NCBI RefSeq assembly: GCF_958295425.1 | Contig: NC_081149.1 | Location: 8,003,654-8,067,653 of the forward strand | Reading direction: 5' to 3' | Origin: Solea solea | Taxonomy: Eukaryota; Chordata; Actinopteri; Pleuronectiformes; Soleidae | Length of the DNA stretch: 64,000 nucleotides | Shown: positions 1 to 13,389 of the stretch, in pieces | Layout: every line of letters begins with the position of its first letter | Numbering within the stretch: position 1 is the first letter of the stretch | The notes under the pieces: model-generated | Seen by the model: only the letters and a program-made list of their open reading frames with translations | Database searches by the model: none | Told to the model about the DNA's origin: nothing | Position numbers and translations under genes: made by a program

Positions 1-3000
1 GGCAGAAGTATTTCTACACAGTTGTTGTTGTTGTTAATCTGCCGGACTGATGAGAGCGCGTGATGGATGTGTTCGTGTGCCGCGTGATGACACTGTACCA
101 GTGTTTACGGCAGGCTGGTGTCCTGGCATGTCGCATTCTTCAGGGGACACAAATCAAGCTTCCATTGTGAGCTCGTCAGTCATCGCTGTGTTTTGGCACC
201 CTGCGCCGCTCTCACAGTCGGATGCTGGCAACACTACCTCTGCTGTGTCAAAATAATGACGGGACACGGTGGCATTTTATTCTCATTACAAACTTCCGTC
301 GCCCTCTTTCAGAGACACAAAATGGGAGAAAAGGGAAACTACTTAAGACGAGAAGCCTCTTAGCTTTTCTTACAGCGATTACAGTGACATGTTTCTAATT
401 AAGAAATCCATTGTCTAAATGCTTTTGCTCCGTGTGTGCCAATATTTCCTCAAAAGAACAACAACAGTATAAAAACATCGTAACGCCTGAGAGTTCATTA
501 AATATTAACAGACCTTGTGACCCAACAGGGAATTCCAGGAGTGTCCAGGTGAACTTGGAGGTGACTATCATGGAGAAAATGAAGCACAGAATCCAAGTAA
601 AAATCATTTATCACTATGACTAAAGTAACTATTTATAAAATAGCAAACTTGGGAAAAAATAGTCCATAAATCTAGCAGAGTAGACATAAAATTGACATAG
701 GAGCACACTCATTAAAAACTATGTGTCCTTGTAGGTACAAAAGACCAGTCCACATGGAACTTTTCACTTTAAGTTGTAAATTCAGTGTTGTTGCAGTAAA
801 GGAGACAAAATAAATGTGGTTATATGGCTTATCAATGAAATTGTGGGGGTGGGAAATGAAAAACAAACCAGTTGTTTTTAAACTTTTTCAAACCAGGAGT
901 TCACAGACTCAATACCAGCTGTGCCCACTCTGTGCTTTGTCGTCAACTTTCCTATTGGAACATCATTTACCAAACTGACATCATTTGCTATTGGGGAAAG
1001 ACTTGAAACTAGCAATTAAGATCACAACCTCTTTAGGAAAATGTTTACTGACATTCTAATTCGAGCAAGAAGCACATTTCCCAAAAGACATATTTGGTTT
1101 TGCAGCGACTCACCCTGCAAACTGGAAGATTATGTTAAGTTTTTATATACGGTCTGTACAGTATGGTTTTGAGAGTTGCTGTTGAAGCCTGAAAACCTCG
1201 TCCTGGACCAGTTAGTTCACGTATGCAATGACAATGGTCAGACTCCAAAAAATGAGACACTGCTGAATGTTTCATAAGAATTTAATAAGAAACTGTGCTA
1301 ATCATCCACATAAAAACATTAAAACCACACTATCCCACTGTCTTTTTTCCCCCCATTGACAATCAAAGCAAAGCGATGCATTCAGAGCCATCACTGTTCG
1401 CTCTGCTAAACCTCAATTACGACTAAGTGACAGTTGTCACCAAGTCGCACAATGAAACTCTGCATCTGATCAGCGCTAATCACAGAGTCCGTGTCTGTGC
1501 GGCAGGGAACAAGCAGTCTTTTGTTTCATCACTTGTTTCCTTTGACTAAAAATTGTCCAGCGCCTCTTAGAAAGCAAGTAACTGAGAACCTTCTCTGGTG
1601 GATTGTTGGTTAAATATTTATTTGTCCCCAATTTGGCAAAACAAGCTCTCTCTTACGCTGTTTATGAGTGGCCAGTGTGTTCTTTAAAGCCCAGTGGATT
1701 AGAATAACAAACAGAAGCTAATTAGGGCGCAGTAGTTGCACAGTCCAGTCCTGATGATTGTTTCTCAGCAGGACCCAAACACACTGTTGATATGCAGTAT
1801 TTATTGAAAAACCATATCGGCAGAGGCCCATGGGCAATGATTCAATTTAGTTGCTCGCAAATGGCGATGTGTGAAGTCCGAGTGGCCTGTTTGTTAAAGC
1901 TTGGAGAGCCTCTACACCTATAAATCACCGGATGGACATACCCCTCTTGGGATACTGAACATTTGACTTTTCAGAGCTTTCACCACTGCTGTTATCTGTC
2001 TTCTATCTGTGCTGCTAACAGGGGAAACCTATCTATGGCCACAGGAAAAGGAAATCCTTCTCAGTCGCTACAGAGGATGAGTCCAAACTTCCACTGTCTC
2101 CTAACAACAGTGAGAGGGAGCCGTCTACTCAAGTGACGCACGAGGTTCCACTGCCAGAAGATTGTCTTCCCACCACTTCTACTCCCATGAGAGAAAGTTC
2201 ACTAACAATGGGTGAAAGTGACGTTGTGTTTTTTTTGTTTGTTTTTTTCAATCTATCTGTGTCTTGCCTAAATAATAGCAAGAGGAAGTGCTGAATTCCC
2301 ACACGCGTGCTTTTTGGAAACACATCCCTCATTGTGTCTTCTAATAACTCTTTCAAATCAAAGAGACTGTGAGTGGGAATAAGTGTTTCTTGGATGGGTC
2401 TCACACACGCCGATGAAGAAGAGGAGCGATAAAGGCGCAGATTATGTGCTAACACTGTGACGAGCCAAAAGAAGCATCAGTGAGGCTTGGAGAAGGAAAT
2501 GGTGATACTTAGCGGCGGGGAAATAATCATGTTGGATGTGAAGGTACTACCTAGAGGAATGTTTTTATGTTCTCTGTTGAGGATTTTTTTCTTTTTGGCA
2601 TGTCTAAAAACATGGCTTGACGAAGGTTTTAAGCGTAATTTCATGTAATTTTCGCGTAAAACACCTTTCCATCATTCAATTTTGTCACAGTGCCTTAGTA
2701 ACACATTTTCCTGTGGGGTGGCAAAGTCAAAAATGCTTTGCACGCAATTAGGTTTCAGTTAGGCCGCACACATGAATCGAAGTCAATGTCCAGAGTTCTT
2801 AGAAGGATTGCTGCGTCCGTGCGTCTGGGTGTCTTCGGGGACCGCTATTACCCGTTGCCCTGGCGTTTATCACAGTTATCGTTACCATGCATCAATCCGG
2901 AGTATCTTATTAAGCCGAGAATCAAAGTTATTGACGAGGTCATGTGCTGTGTTTACTGCCGCAGACGACAAGTAAATCTCACACTCTCCCTAACGCTACC

Positions 3001-5143
3001 TGCAGCGGCTTCATGCTTTACAGCACAGACCGAGGCTGTAATGTGAACTATTTCCACTTTTGTGGAGGGTCAACATATGAAAGAGACCTCAGAGTTCATT
3101 TAAACGAGTGCAGTCTTTAGGAAGTGCACTTTATTTGAAGTTAATTTGTGTTTTTACAGCAGAGGAAATAATAGTTTACAGCTGTGGAGATTCGAATAGA
3201 TCACGCGCTAATGCGTTCCGTATAGCGGTGAAATGTAATTAAATTGTTTTATTAATCATCCTGAGCGATTATCAGGAGGAAGAAACATTATTTTAGAATG
3301 TACTTCCTCGGAGGGAAACATTCTTTTCAACAAAGTGTCAATGTAAAAATGACAATTTGAGACGTACGCCAGTTAATGCACACAGATAAAGCTATGTCAC
3401 ATGTGGCAAACGTAGCATTAGGTGTAGTATTAGAGGACACAGACCCCTCTGCTGCATTAGCACTTAAAGATGGTTATCTTCTGTAAATCAATAGGCCCTC
3501 CTCGCTATAGGCGTGACCGGCAGCGCTGACTCAGCCTAATTACCCTCTGGTCCGACCTTTAAATCACGCGAATGAGAACAAATAAATAATGACCAGTTAA
3601 AGTACCGCTGTCCCGCGGCTTCCGTCAAAATCAGCGCACACAAATGAATGGTAAATTTATGGAAATGCGACCAGCGCGAGAGCAGCGCCGTGCGTTTTGG
3701 GTGACAAATTGAAAGTGGGGGAACACCCGACAACTGTCTTCCTGTGTGCCAAGTTAGACAGTTAATCTCTACACTGTCCCCGGCCACTTAATTCCTACAG
3801 AAATGTAGGAACAGTTTCCTCTTTCCTTCCTGTACTGCGTTGCGCCTTTTCCCTTATCACTGTAATTTCCTGTGCACTGACAATGGGAAATTTGACAGGA
3901 GCTATTCCACAGTGGGCTAATAACTTCCAGATTTCAGACAATGAGAGGAATATTAACAAGGACTATACTGCAGCCGGGGAGAGAAAATACAGTCTGACTA
4001 ATGCTATAGCTTATATTATACCAAATCACCCCAGGAGCTTTCCTTTAATATACTTATGACGTATTCATTTATTATTTCATAAACCAATATTAACCCAAGC
4101 GTGGAGACCTGTCCTGTAACAAAACTAGCACAAAGGTCGTCTGTGCATGAAGCTTATTACAACCCAGTTAGGTTTTTATTTTTAGGCGACCTCTAACAGC
4201 CATACTAATTATGACTGGAGTGAAGGAGGCGGTCAGGTGACCTAATATAAACAGAAACAAAGTCGACATTAGAGGAGGCTGCGTTACAGATGGACCCGCA
4301 CAGCTTATCCATCAGAGAGAATCTATTACGATCGAAATCACAACCTTTTCTAAAATGATCAACTGGGAATGTTCCATGAATTAAGCGTTGTCCCAGTTGT
4401 GTCCCGAACACCTCAACTATATAGAAAGGCTTCTTCAAATGCTGCCACCCATTCTTGAGAAATGAAGGATCCAGAAAAGAGGGAAAGGAGGGGGTGAAGC
4501 GGGTGGGGGTTGAAATGAGAAATGGGATTGGGGGCCTTGTGGGTCTTTGTGGAAAAGCCTAAAAAAAAAAACAGACATGTCCTTAGGTGATGGGGACTGT
4601 GTTTAAATGGGGCTAAAATTGTGCTGCTAATGTGTAATCGGCATTAGATGCAAAGGTAACGGTGGCACCAGCTGTGTGACAAAAACAGGAATTCCTGCAA
4701 AGAGCAAACTGTCTCATTGTGTTCTCTTTTTTGTGTTTATTCTTGTAACCACAACAGAACAGATGCAGCATAATGTGCCGAGGCGTGTTCTTCGGGCTTT
4801 GTCGGAGCGTTTAGGAGTGATGTACATCATGTTGGGTTGTCATGTTGATAAGTTGGAGACAACAAATAAAGGCTGAAGGCTTTTTTTTTTTATATAGAGG
4901 ACTGATAACAAAATGCTGTAAAACAGTCAGTCTCTTCTTAGTGTAAAAGGAAAAGTTTAACACTGTTATTTGAATCGTCGCTTACGGCCCATCTTTGCCG
5001 TTTGTTAATTTTTGCAAATGGGTAGAAAGCTTTTATGAGATGCTTCTATTCTTTATATGCTCATTATAGCAGCTCATTACTTGTGAAGGAAACTTCTCAG
5101 ACAACCGAGAGCTTTTCCTTGACAATTTATATGAATATACACA
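1..5143. other. Intergenic, no gene recognised
   Basis: No open frame here shows a known domain or paired splice signals. Two stretches stand out in composition: about 2735-3010, relatively CpG-rich (GCGTCCGTGCGTC, TACCCGTTGCC), and about 3470-3760, which mixes TAATTA-type motifs with CpG (GCCTAATTACC, GACCAGCGCGAGAGC). Both could be non-coding regulatory DNA, but this cannot be shown from one sequence. Confidence 0.5.
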
Positions 5144-5476
5144 TCATAGCTTTTGAGGCTCATCATGCTTCTTGTTCTTGGCCCTTTGATGACTGTGAAG
5201 GCCAATTCTGGATTTACATGTCCTTCCACATTTCCCGCAGGTGTCTGTCAGATCGTTGGTGTCTGGGGCTGAAAGTCTTTCACCTTCTCCTTTTCTCCTT
5301 TTCTCCACTAGGCTGTCCGGTCTATTTGCTTTGAAGGAGGACACAGTCTGGTGGACGGTGCGTCTCCAAACATCACGTTCGATGGACAAGACCATTGGCG
5401 GTGGTCTATCCAGCAGGTGATGAGGGTCTTTTTCAGGTTGTCTTCTGGGCGATGGTCTACCCACTCGCCTACCCAA
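5144..5476 (-). pseudogene. LINE ORF2 C-terminal remnant with zinc-knuckle end
   Basis: A 110-codon open piece on the minus strand. It has the arrangement seen at the C-terminus of several fish non-LTR retrotransposon polyproteins: a basic linker (MGRRVGRPSPRRQ), DRPPPMVLSIERDVWRRTV, FKANRPDS, then a C2H2-like end CGKCGRTCKSRIGLHSHQ. CxxC and His are present, but the residue normally closing the finger (Cys or His after QRA) is Lys here, so the finger looks broken. Everything upstream (reverse transcriptase) is missing, consistent with a dead 5'-truncated copy. Confidence 0.55.
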
Positions 5477-8400
5477 TTCCCCACTCTTTGACCACTCTTT
5501 GGTGGAGCAACTATTCAGTAAAACATATCATCATATTTAATAATAATATGACATTATGAGAGGTTTTACACGCTGTTGCACTGACTGAACAACTTCAGCT
5601 TGGAGGGAGACAGTTCCAGACCAAGTGATCTTTCAAAGCAGCGCTGTAACAAATCTGAAATATGACAGCTTTATTTAATAATTATAGGATTTGTTTTTCT
5701 CTCTCGTGCTTGTTTTGACATGGCATGTCATGCTTTAAAGCTTCTGCTGTAATAAACATTGATCTGTGCGCTGTGAACACTAACAAAGGCCAATCAAAGG
5801 CTCTTGTTGTCTGGATGAATTCTGGCTTCTTTGACTCATGGGGGACAAACAAGGTTTTGGACTGGATAAAAAAAAATTTAAAAAAAACTTCTGCAAAAAA
5901 ACTTTCTGTTTATTTGTCTTTATGTTAAAAAAACAACTCCTCTAATGTAATATTTTTCATTTATATCATCAACACAAAACAAAGGTCTGTGTTTAGCTGT
6001 GGTTGAAGAGTGTCGAGGACTTTCGTGGGAATAAATTCTAAAGGTGTTAAGACCAGAGAGCAGCAGGAGGAGGAGCTGTGAACTTAGTGCGCTGAGATTA
6101 CATGTCATTAACGCTGCCCGTCTTTCCACATTGTACAACATGATTACAGGTTTCCATTCTTGTGTTTCTCTGCTACCATTAAATTGTTCCCCGGACATGA
6201 TCTCGCTGATGCTTTAATTCAACTTCATTCATATACTTAGGAAGCAGACGCTCTCGGTTTTGTTCATTCTTTTGTACATTTATTTGACATACTTTCAGAG
6301 TTGATATTTCGCTAAAGGTAATTTCTCTAGGTTGTGTCAATGAATGAATGAGTGTTTGCTTCAGTCTCTCAATCAGTACATTTACATAAAGAGATAGTGA
6401 CGCCGAATGCAAGGGCAAGAGAGAGAAGTGGGAGCAGCGTATTTGCATGAGGTTTTGAGAATTCCCCACTCTGGGACCAGGTTTCCAAAAATAGCATTTC
6501 AGTGCTCCCAAAAATGTTGGTTCCATATGGATAAAAAGCCAATCCAAAAACAGAAATACAGACCTTTGAGACAGATGGTGTTGCTCCTCTCATTTCTTCA
6601 CTGTTGGTTCCAATCGGTTGCAAATCGACTACCATAAGTAAATGAAAATCCAGTTCCGTTCCGCCTCTTCATCGGTCTTATAAAAGAAATCTGGTCTGTT
6701 CACTTTTCGCTGTTACTGGGTCTTGCTCACTGTCATATGGTCATGTCATGTGCATTTTCTGGTGAGTTATCGCAGCTTTTAGAAACAGAGCCCCAATGCT
6801 TTGGAGTACATGTTTTTAAGTGCAAACACAAGCGAATATCAAGCCATGGAACCATGTCCATGCCGTTCAGCATCCGTTTTGCACGCTTCTGTGTTTTTGA
6901 ATTCTCGCCATTCGAGAAAAGCCAGCCAGGTGTTTTCTTGTGTGTGGCTCCTCGCTCGGTCAAACAGTCGTTTCCTCTTCCTCCGACAGCGGTTTTCTCT
7001 GCTTCTTTTTTGCCATAATGGATGTCCAAAATAATGCTATCGCTGCCTTGATCTTATAGCCATTGCCTAGGTTGTGTGTAGTGCCAATTTGTGTTTCTTG
7101 TGAGACCCGAAACTCGGTCGGTGGTCCTGATCTTGCAAGGCTACTGTTCCACAAGACATTTAACCATCACAATGACTCCTAAGATGATAAATTAGAGTAA
7201 AAATACTGCGTAGTTCTGACTACTAATGCACTATATTCAAGAAAGGAGTCTCAGCTGCTCTCTTTACAAAATGACCATTATATCTACTATTCCTTAAACA
7301 TGGTTTCTGGTTTGATGAGAAACTGCTCCACGCTGCCCGAAACACATTCTTTACACACTGTGGCGCTCCAAACCCAGAGTTAGTGTTCATCATTCCCACA
7401 GCTAAGGTGTTTGCCGAACGTCACGCTGCGGTGACAAAACGACACGGGCTTGAGCTCTCATCCGTCTGCCCCGTGGATCATTAATAGCTCCCCGGGAAAT
7501 GTTTCTGTCTTGTTTTCATTTATCCAGTAATCCTCTCTAATTAAATCTCTCCCATTTAGTCTGGTTGGGCAAAATCAATAGCGCAGGTTTCACTGAAACT
7601 GACAAACATGCTCTTGTTTTATCCTCTTGATTATATGTGTGTGCGTGGACAGAGATCAGTTTAAAATGATAACATCGAGTCATAAAGATGGTGAGACTTG
7701 TGTTTTAAGGGAGTGAACCCTAAATAAATCGAAAGATGGAGGTTTGTAATGTTAGTAGACTGTAATCTAACACCAATTTTCCAAACACTCAAGTATCAAA
7801 AATGGAAACATGTTTATTATTGAGAGATGAGGCTGCACTTTCACCCTCGACACACCCACGCCCCAAAACATATTGTGTTTTTTCCAAGGGGGGGTCTGAT
7901 CTGAACATTTATATGTTTTTTGAAGGTTTTTTTTTCCTGAAACTCAAAACTCAGTCCCAGCGGTTTAAATTAGAAAAGCGTGGTGCATCTGAGTGTATTC
8001 ACTGTAATGGTAGAGAGTGATCTCCTGAGTGTTGAAGGAGGCTACTGCTGGAAGTGTTGCTCTGTCTCTAACTCGGGTTAATTGGGTTTCTTTCGGCTTC
8101 AGCCAACGATATTATATTGGGAAGAGAAACAGGAAGAATTGTGCTATTGTGAGCAACACATCTTAACCAAAGTGCAGCCTACATTTTGTGTTTTGTATTT
8201 CTGCTCTACCAGTTTACCTCACATTGGTATATTTGAAGTAACCACATACATTACAAGTACATATATAAATAGATAAATATCTTTTTTTTTATTTCACAAA
8301 ACTAATGGATGCTTATTCGAAAAAATCGCTGGTACTCTTTCAACCAATTATGCTTTCATTTGAACTTTTAAATAATGCATGTTTCATTTAAAAGCAGAAA

Positions 8401-9395
8401 AAAACATATGGTCCATTTTTAGTCATTCTTTTACTTCTTCTTTTATTTCCTGAGATCCATGAAGCCCCACCTCAATTATTTACAATATGTGCATTTAACA
8501 TGTCCAGGTTAGAAGAGGTTAAAGTGCATTCAGGGACACTAACAGCATCTAACTCCATAATTCAGAAAGTATTGTGGGGAAAAGTATATTGAATAATTTA
8601 GGTTAGTTAAATTACAGTTCAGATGCAGACGGAGGCGGAAAATAATATGATCCTACGACGACATTTTGACAGTTTTGACACCAGTATCAAGATAAAAGTA
8701 TTATCACATCACATTGGCCCAGCTTGATACCTTAAGTTTGAATGAAGTACAATATATCGGTTTCTATTAGTATTATAGACATTTCCTTCAAAGTTATATA
8801 CTTTTTTTACATATTTGTTAGAATTTGAATAAATTACATGACAAAAAGAAAATGTGTCTTCATTAGTGCAAGGAGATAATGACAAAGATGAATCCATATA
8901 AGTGTGTATAAAACTGTGACATCGCCCGTGTTCATTATCAGGCCATGCCGTCCTGCTGATGGAAAATGAATAAGCCATTGGTTCAGTTATGGTCGGGCAC
9001 CTTCATCAATAGTGGCGAATAAACTGTCCCTTAATGGCTTCTATTTTCCGCGGCCTCCTCCCCTCCTCCATGACGTCCCATATTTCTTGTTGAGGAAGTA
9101 GTGAGGGAGGAGAGGAGAAAAATAATATCTGCCTTAATTGCAGTCTCAGGAACAAGAGTAAAGACGTTGTGGTACAGGTGTTAGCTTTTGTGCTGAAGAT
9201 TGAGTATGGAAACGGGAACAACCCTTTTTCTAAATTAAAACAAAATACAGAACTTATAATGATGACAGTAATTGTAGTCTATTCCGGTTTATGCTTTGAC
9301 TATGTGTTGTCCTTCACCAGCTCATTTGTGGAGAGTATATTATTTTACCCTCAATTTGAAGTGAATTTGAACCTATGGAGGAAGTGTAATTAAGA

Positions 9396-9400
<5 letters not shown>
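5477..9400. other. Intergenic, no gene recognised
   Basis: AT-rich with A/T homopolymers (5869-5910). At 6733-7034 three open frames overlap in different frames and strands, which argues for a locally stop-poor stretch rather than a gene. About 7331-7640 mixes CpG with ATTAATAG, CTAATTAAAT and AATCAATAG motifs and may be regulatory. Nothing else identifiable. Confidence 0.5.

Positions 9401-9480
<80 letters not shown>
9401..9480. repeat. Pure (TA)40 microsatellite
   Basis: Eighty uninterrupted bases of TA dinucleotide, preceded by GAGTGTG and followed by GGGAG. Perfect dyad symmetry allows cruciform extrusion; the length is likely polymorphic and may be an assembly approximation. Confidence 0.98.
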
Positions 9481-9483
<3 letters not shown>

Positions 9484-9554
9484 AGTGCTGTGCTCACAGT
9501 AAATGTCCTCCATTTGATCCTTAGGTTAACCCCTGTCTTCACTAAAGGTTATTG

Positions 9555-9670
9555 CTCCCCAGACACAGATGTGAGCTGCCCACTGCTCCTGCACATGTTC
9601 TGTGTGTTCACCACTGTGAAACAACGACGGGTTGAATGCAGGAGATAAATCTCTATAACATTGATTTATA
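9555..9670 (+). repeat. SINE/LINE tail-like fragment
   Basis: Contains GAGCTGCCCACTGCTCCTGC, TGTGTGTTCACCACTGTGAA and GGTTGAATGCAGGAGATAAA, phrases typical of a teleost SINE 3' region that ends with a 'TTAAATGCAGAG' motif. Family assigned from memory. Confidence 0.35.
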
Positions 9671-9739
9671 TACATTCTAAATCCGAAATACAGACACAAT
9701 TTGCACAACACCATTAATTGTTTGCTTCTGTGTTTGGTT

Positions 9740-10279
9740 GTGCTCCTACAGTGTGGAGGACTCCATGTATGCAGATTGCTGTGTGTCATCCCTCCTTCCC
9801 TATTGGTGCTCCTGCCTTCCCGCCTCTCGTCCACAATCTGCGTACTTCGGTTGACCCGCCTTTCTGCCACCGTGATTGGTTTGCCCCAGTTCCACCTCAC
9901 CTGCCCAGTCCTCCTCGTCAGCCACACCTGTGTATATATACCAGCAGTTGAGACTCCACCAGTGGGAAGTGGGATTTCATGTGAAGTGCGAGTCGCTGTG
10001 TTGCTCTGTTCATGGTTATTGTTGTGGTGTGCATTTTGACTGCCTTAGATGAAGACTTTAGTATTGGGGGATCAGTGCAGTGTTTTGTGTTTTAGGTTGG
10101 TTTCCTGTCCCCCTTTTATTTTGAAAAGCATCCTCCTCCTCTTAGTTTCTCCTGTTCTGTGGCTTTGTGTTAAATCCAGATTAACCTACCTGCATTAAAA
10201 TAATAATTAATTATTGAACAACTTTTACATGCGGTTACTTATGTTGCTTCCCCCTCCCTAAAGAGCCGGGGTCGTAACA
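9740..10279 (+). repeat. LTR-like segment (possible solo LTR)
   Basis: C/T-rich promoter-like half (ATTGGTTTGCCCC, CACCTGTGTATATATACCAG with a TATA box near 9932-9939), then a T-rich second half, ending GAGCCGGGGTCGTAACA. This order and the closing phrase resemble fish gypsy-type solo LTRs. No internal retroelement coding is adjacent and target-site duplications were not found. Similar architecture occurs at 10492-10835, 19664-20000 and 47041-47290. Confidence 0.35.
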
Positions 10280-10491
10280 GTTTGTTTGTGTGTTTTATTA
10301 GATGAACCTAATAGTTTAGTGTAATTAGAAATGTATAGCACGGTGTCATCTGCATATACTGAAACATGACTATTTGGTAGCATGCGGTACGGAGTTAAAA
10401 GCAGGACATTTAAAAAAAAAAAAAAAAAAAACAGGACTAAGAAGTTAATGTGTGTTTCAGTGAGGATGAGTCAGGCAGACATCTCACCCAC

Positions 10492-10835
10492 TGTCATGTT
10501 TGTTTGATTGTGTTCCCCACCCTGATGACTTGCACCTGTGTCTCATTATCTCATCCCTTCTCTGTGTATATATAGACGTGCCATCCTAACCTTTAGTGCC
10601 AGATCGTCCAGCTATTCTTTGTGTTTTTCCCCCTTGTGTGCTTTTAATCCTTGTCTGTTTTTGACCTGCGAGTTCTGCCTTGTATTTCTTTTTTTTTTTT
10701 TAAACCTCTGCCTGTGTCAGATTGATCTCCCTCGCACTGAACCAGTTTTTGTATTAACAACGCTGAACTTCTCCTCTTTGTCGGGGTCTGTTTTTGAAAG
10801 TCATTCTGTCTGTGTTGCCTCATAAAGAACAGACA
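10492..10835 (+). repeat. LTR-like segment (possible solo LTR)
   Basis: Begins TGTCATGTTTG, has CACCTGTGTCTCATTATCTC followed by TATATATAG near 10566-10575 and a long T/C-rich second half (poly-T near 10688-10700), and ends near AAGAACAGACA. The TG...CA ends, TATA box and pyrimidine-rich body suggest a solo LTR. The two frames across it are chance. Confidence 0.35.
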
Positions 10836-13385
10836 GCATATTGTTATGTTCTCGCAATTCATCGATGCAGCCAATGAGCCAGTGGCTTCCCCCGAAAGGT
10901 GGGGAGAAGGAAACGAGCATGACTAAACAAATAGGTAATCCTGAAACATTTATTTCTAACAAAAATCCTGTCGGATTTCAAGGTCACTCTCAGAACTGGG
11001 CCTGAAGGCTTGTTTTATACCTTATACCATTTTACTGATGGCGTTTCTGCTCAGTGTTGAGCTCTCAAATGATTGAATGAAATTTGAATCTTCTAAAATT
11101 GCTTATAAAAAGTATCTTACCTGGGGAAAATCCATGTTTATGTCTCAGTAATTGCTAAATAAAGACTTTGTGGTGTACAGTGCAAGTGCAAACATCCTTC
11201 ACTGGAGGTAGAACAGGACATGTGATCATGTAAATGTCATTTTTCATGTAAAGTGCTTCATGTGAGTGTGAGTGACAAAAGCGCTAAATAAAAGCAGAGC
11301 TTTTACCATGTACCAGTTAAAGAGTGGGAAACAATGCCTCAGCATTTACAGAATATGGTAATTGTGGGGGTTAAGCCTGGTCATATAAGGTTTTAACACT
11401 GTGGCCACCTTTCTAATCACTTCTCTATCCACCGGAGTGAGAATGCAAAGTATATTGAAAGTGCTTGAACCTTACACAACCCTGACTGGTTAATATTCAT
11501 TCAAAGTGCTTGGTTTCCAAAACCTTACACGATCTTGTGTGATTAATATTCATTCTCATTGTTGTTATCTCTGAAGCAGGCAGGACATTTTCTTCACTTA
11601 GTCTTTGAGACAGAAACCATAACTTATAACAGGACTCATTTACAAAAAAAAAACATTAAAGCATTAAAGTTTTGTTGAGTCTCGGATAAATACATAAAAC
11701 CAAGTTTTGTTTTTGACGGGAATCTGCAGTTTCAGTGGTTTATTCTGCTGCGCACAATGTTTTAATGGAATAATCCTGTTATTTGACATAAATGGTCTAA
11801 GCAGTATGACATTTTTATTTTAAGCTTTGCTACAGGAAATAGTGACTCTGACTGAAATGTCTATCAGTGTGGGAGTTGGGGGGGGACGTTGTAGTCAAAT
11901 AGTACAGTAAAAAAAAAAAACAGAAAAAGGAGTGTGCAGATAGGAATATAAATGGCAAAAAGGAGACTGTGGGGGAAGCTCTCATGGGAAACGGTGTGTG
12001 GAGGATGTGACGTCAAAGAGGCAGATGTTCAACATTTCTTTAAAAAGGTACAAGTACATCAATATTTCAAATGGTAAAGGACAAGAAGTTTGATTGAAAC
12101 TACAGAAACTTGGGCTAAAAGCCATAGTACATTTTGTCCAATTGATAGTCCAGGATAGTCCAGGGGACTCGTTTGATTGGGCGGACCAAACTGCATGGAC
12201 AACGTCAAGCAGCTGCTTGTTTGGGGTGTTGTACTGTAGCCCCAAATGAGCACTGATCCGTAAGAAAATGAAAGAAAAAACAATGGAGCAACACCAAATG
12301 TATGCAGTCTTGGGGTTTCTGTTTTTACCTTGGTGTTCAAACCTAATTAATTTTGGACAAGTAGCTGCCCAGTATGAGCAGCAGGCGAGGCAGCGAGCTA
12401 TCCTCGCTTCCTCTCTTTGGGTCATTTCCTCTCTTTGGTTGGACGGATATTCCATTTGCATTTCCCCACTGTAAGCGAACCACGCCAGGGTTCACGTGCA
12501 AGCGAACCGAGACCCACGTTTTCAGGGCGACCAAACGAAGCGGGCTATCCGAGGAAATGAACTCTGGTCTGTTTTAAAGTGGACCAAACAGCTCTTAGCC
12601 AGTGTGCAGACATTTCTTTTCTTCTGGTTGTTCTGTCTCTTCTACACAGCACCTAGAATTGTTCTTGCCTTTCTATTCCACTGGTGCAGTATCCGTTCAA
12701 TTCAATACTTAGTCTGTCAAGCAACCTATTGGAGAGTTATTTGATTTACAGACAGACAGACATTCCTTGCATTTATAGGTATAGATATATATAGATAGAG
12801 CTTTGTTAGATAGCGTCACACAAGCGTCACTCCGTGCAGCATTCAGAAACAAACAATGGCATTTTTACAGGATGCTGCATTGTTCAAATCCATTAACCAG
12901 GCAATATGTCGGGCAGCTCCTCTCCTCGCTGACTGTATTCATAAAAAAGCCTGGCTGTGAAAAGTACAGAAGCACAGGAGAAGTGTAAGAGTCAGTCTGT
13001 TGAGTTCTGTGATATATTGTTCGATTTCCATGGATTTGAAGAGTGCAGTGAACTCTGATGGCATGAAACCGGCGCCGGAGCCGTTCATTTCTGCAGCAGC
13101 TTTTTTCTTGCCAACATAGCAGTGTGACTAACGGAGTCACGTGACCTCCAGAGCTCTATAACCAATACAATGGAACCATGGCCTGGTTTTGGATCGTCTT
13201 GTGATGTTGGGGTGACCGACAGCAACACGGCTGTGTTAGTCACTGCCTTGAATAGTTGCACAGACTTAAACTATGCAAAAAGACAAAAGGTATGTGGAGT
13301 TTTTGTGTTGGAACTGATTCGTGGTGGTAATGACTGTGGAAAAGTGGGTTAAAAAAAAGAATATATAGTAAAGAATTAGACATTC
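10836..13385. other. Intergenic, no gene recognised
   Basis: Contains short poly-A tracts (11643-11652, 11910-11920) and two spaced copies of a half-conserved unit at 11459-11555. About 12130-12600 includes GGGCGGACCAAACTGC near one end and AAAGTGGACCAAACAGC near the other, phrases reminiscent of a fish DNA element. The 159-codon minus-strand frame at 11982-12461 has no recognisable domain. Confidence 0.45.
11459..11555 (+). repeat. Two-unit tandem duplication (~45-52 bp)
   Basis: Both units start AAGTGCTTG, contain CCTTACAC and end TTAATATTCATTC. The spacing between the two CCTTACAC motifs is about 53 bases. The units have diverged, so the duplication is not recent. Confidence 0.6.
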
Positions 13386-13389
13386 TTAA

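Noticed and set aside
6733..7034. Three overlapping long frames on both strands
   Set aside because: Mutually exclusive frames without domain or codon bias; a local shortage of stops is a sufficient explanation.
11982..12461. 159-codon minus-strand frame
   Set aside because: No domain; overlaps frames on the other strand and a repeat-like stretch with GGACCAAAC motifs.
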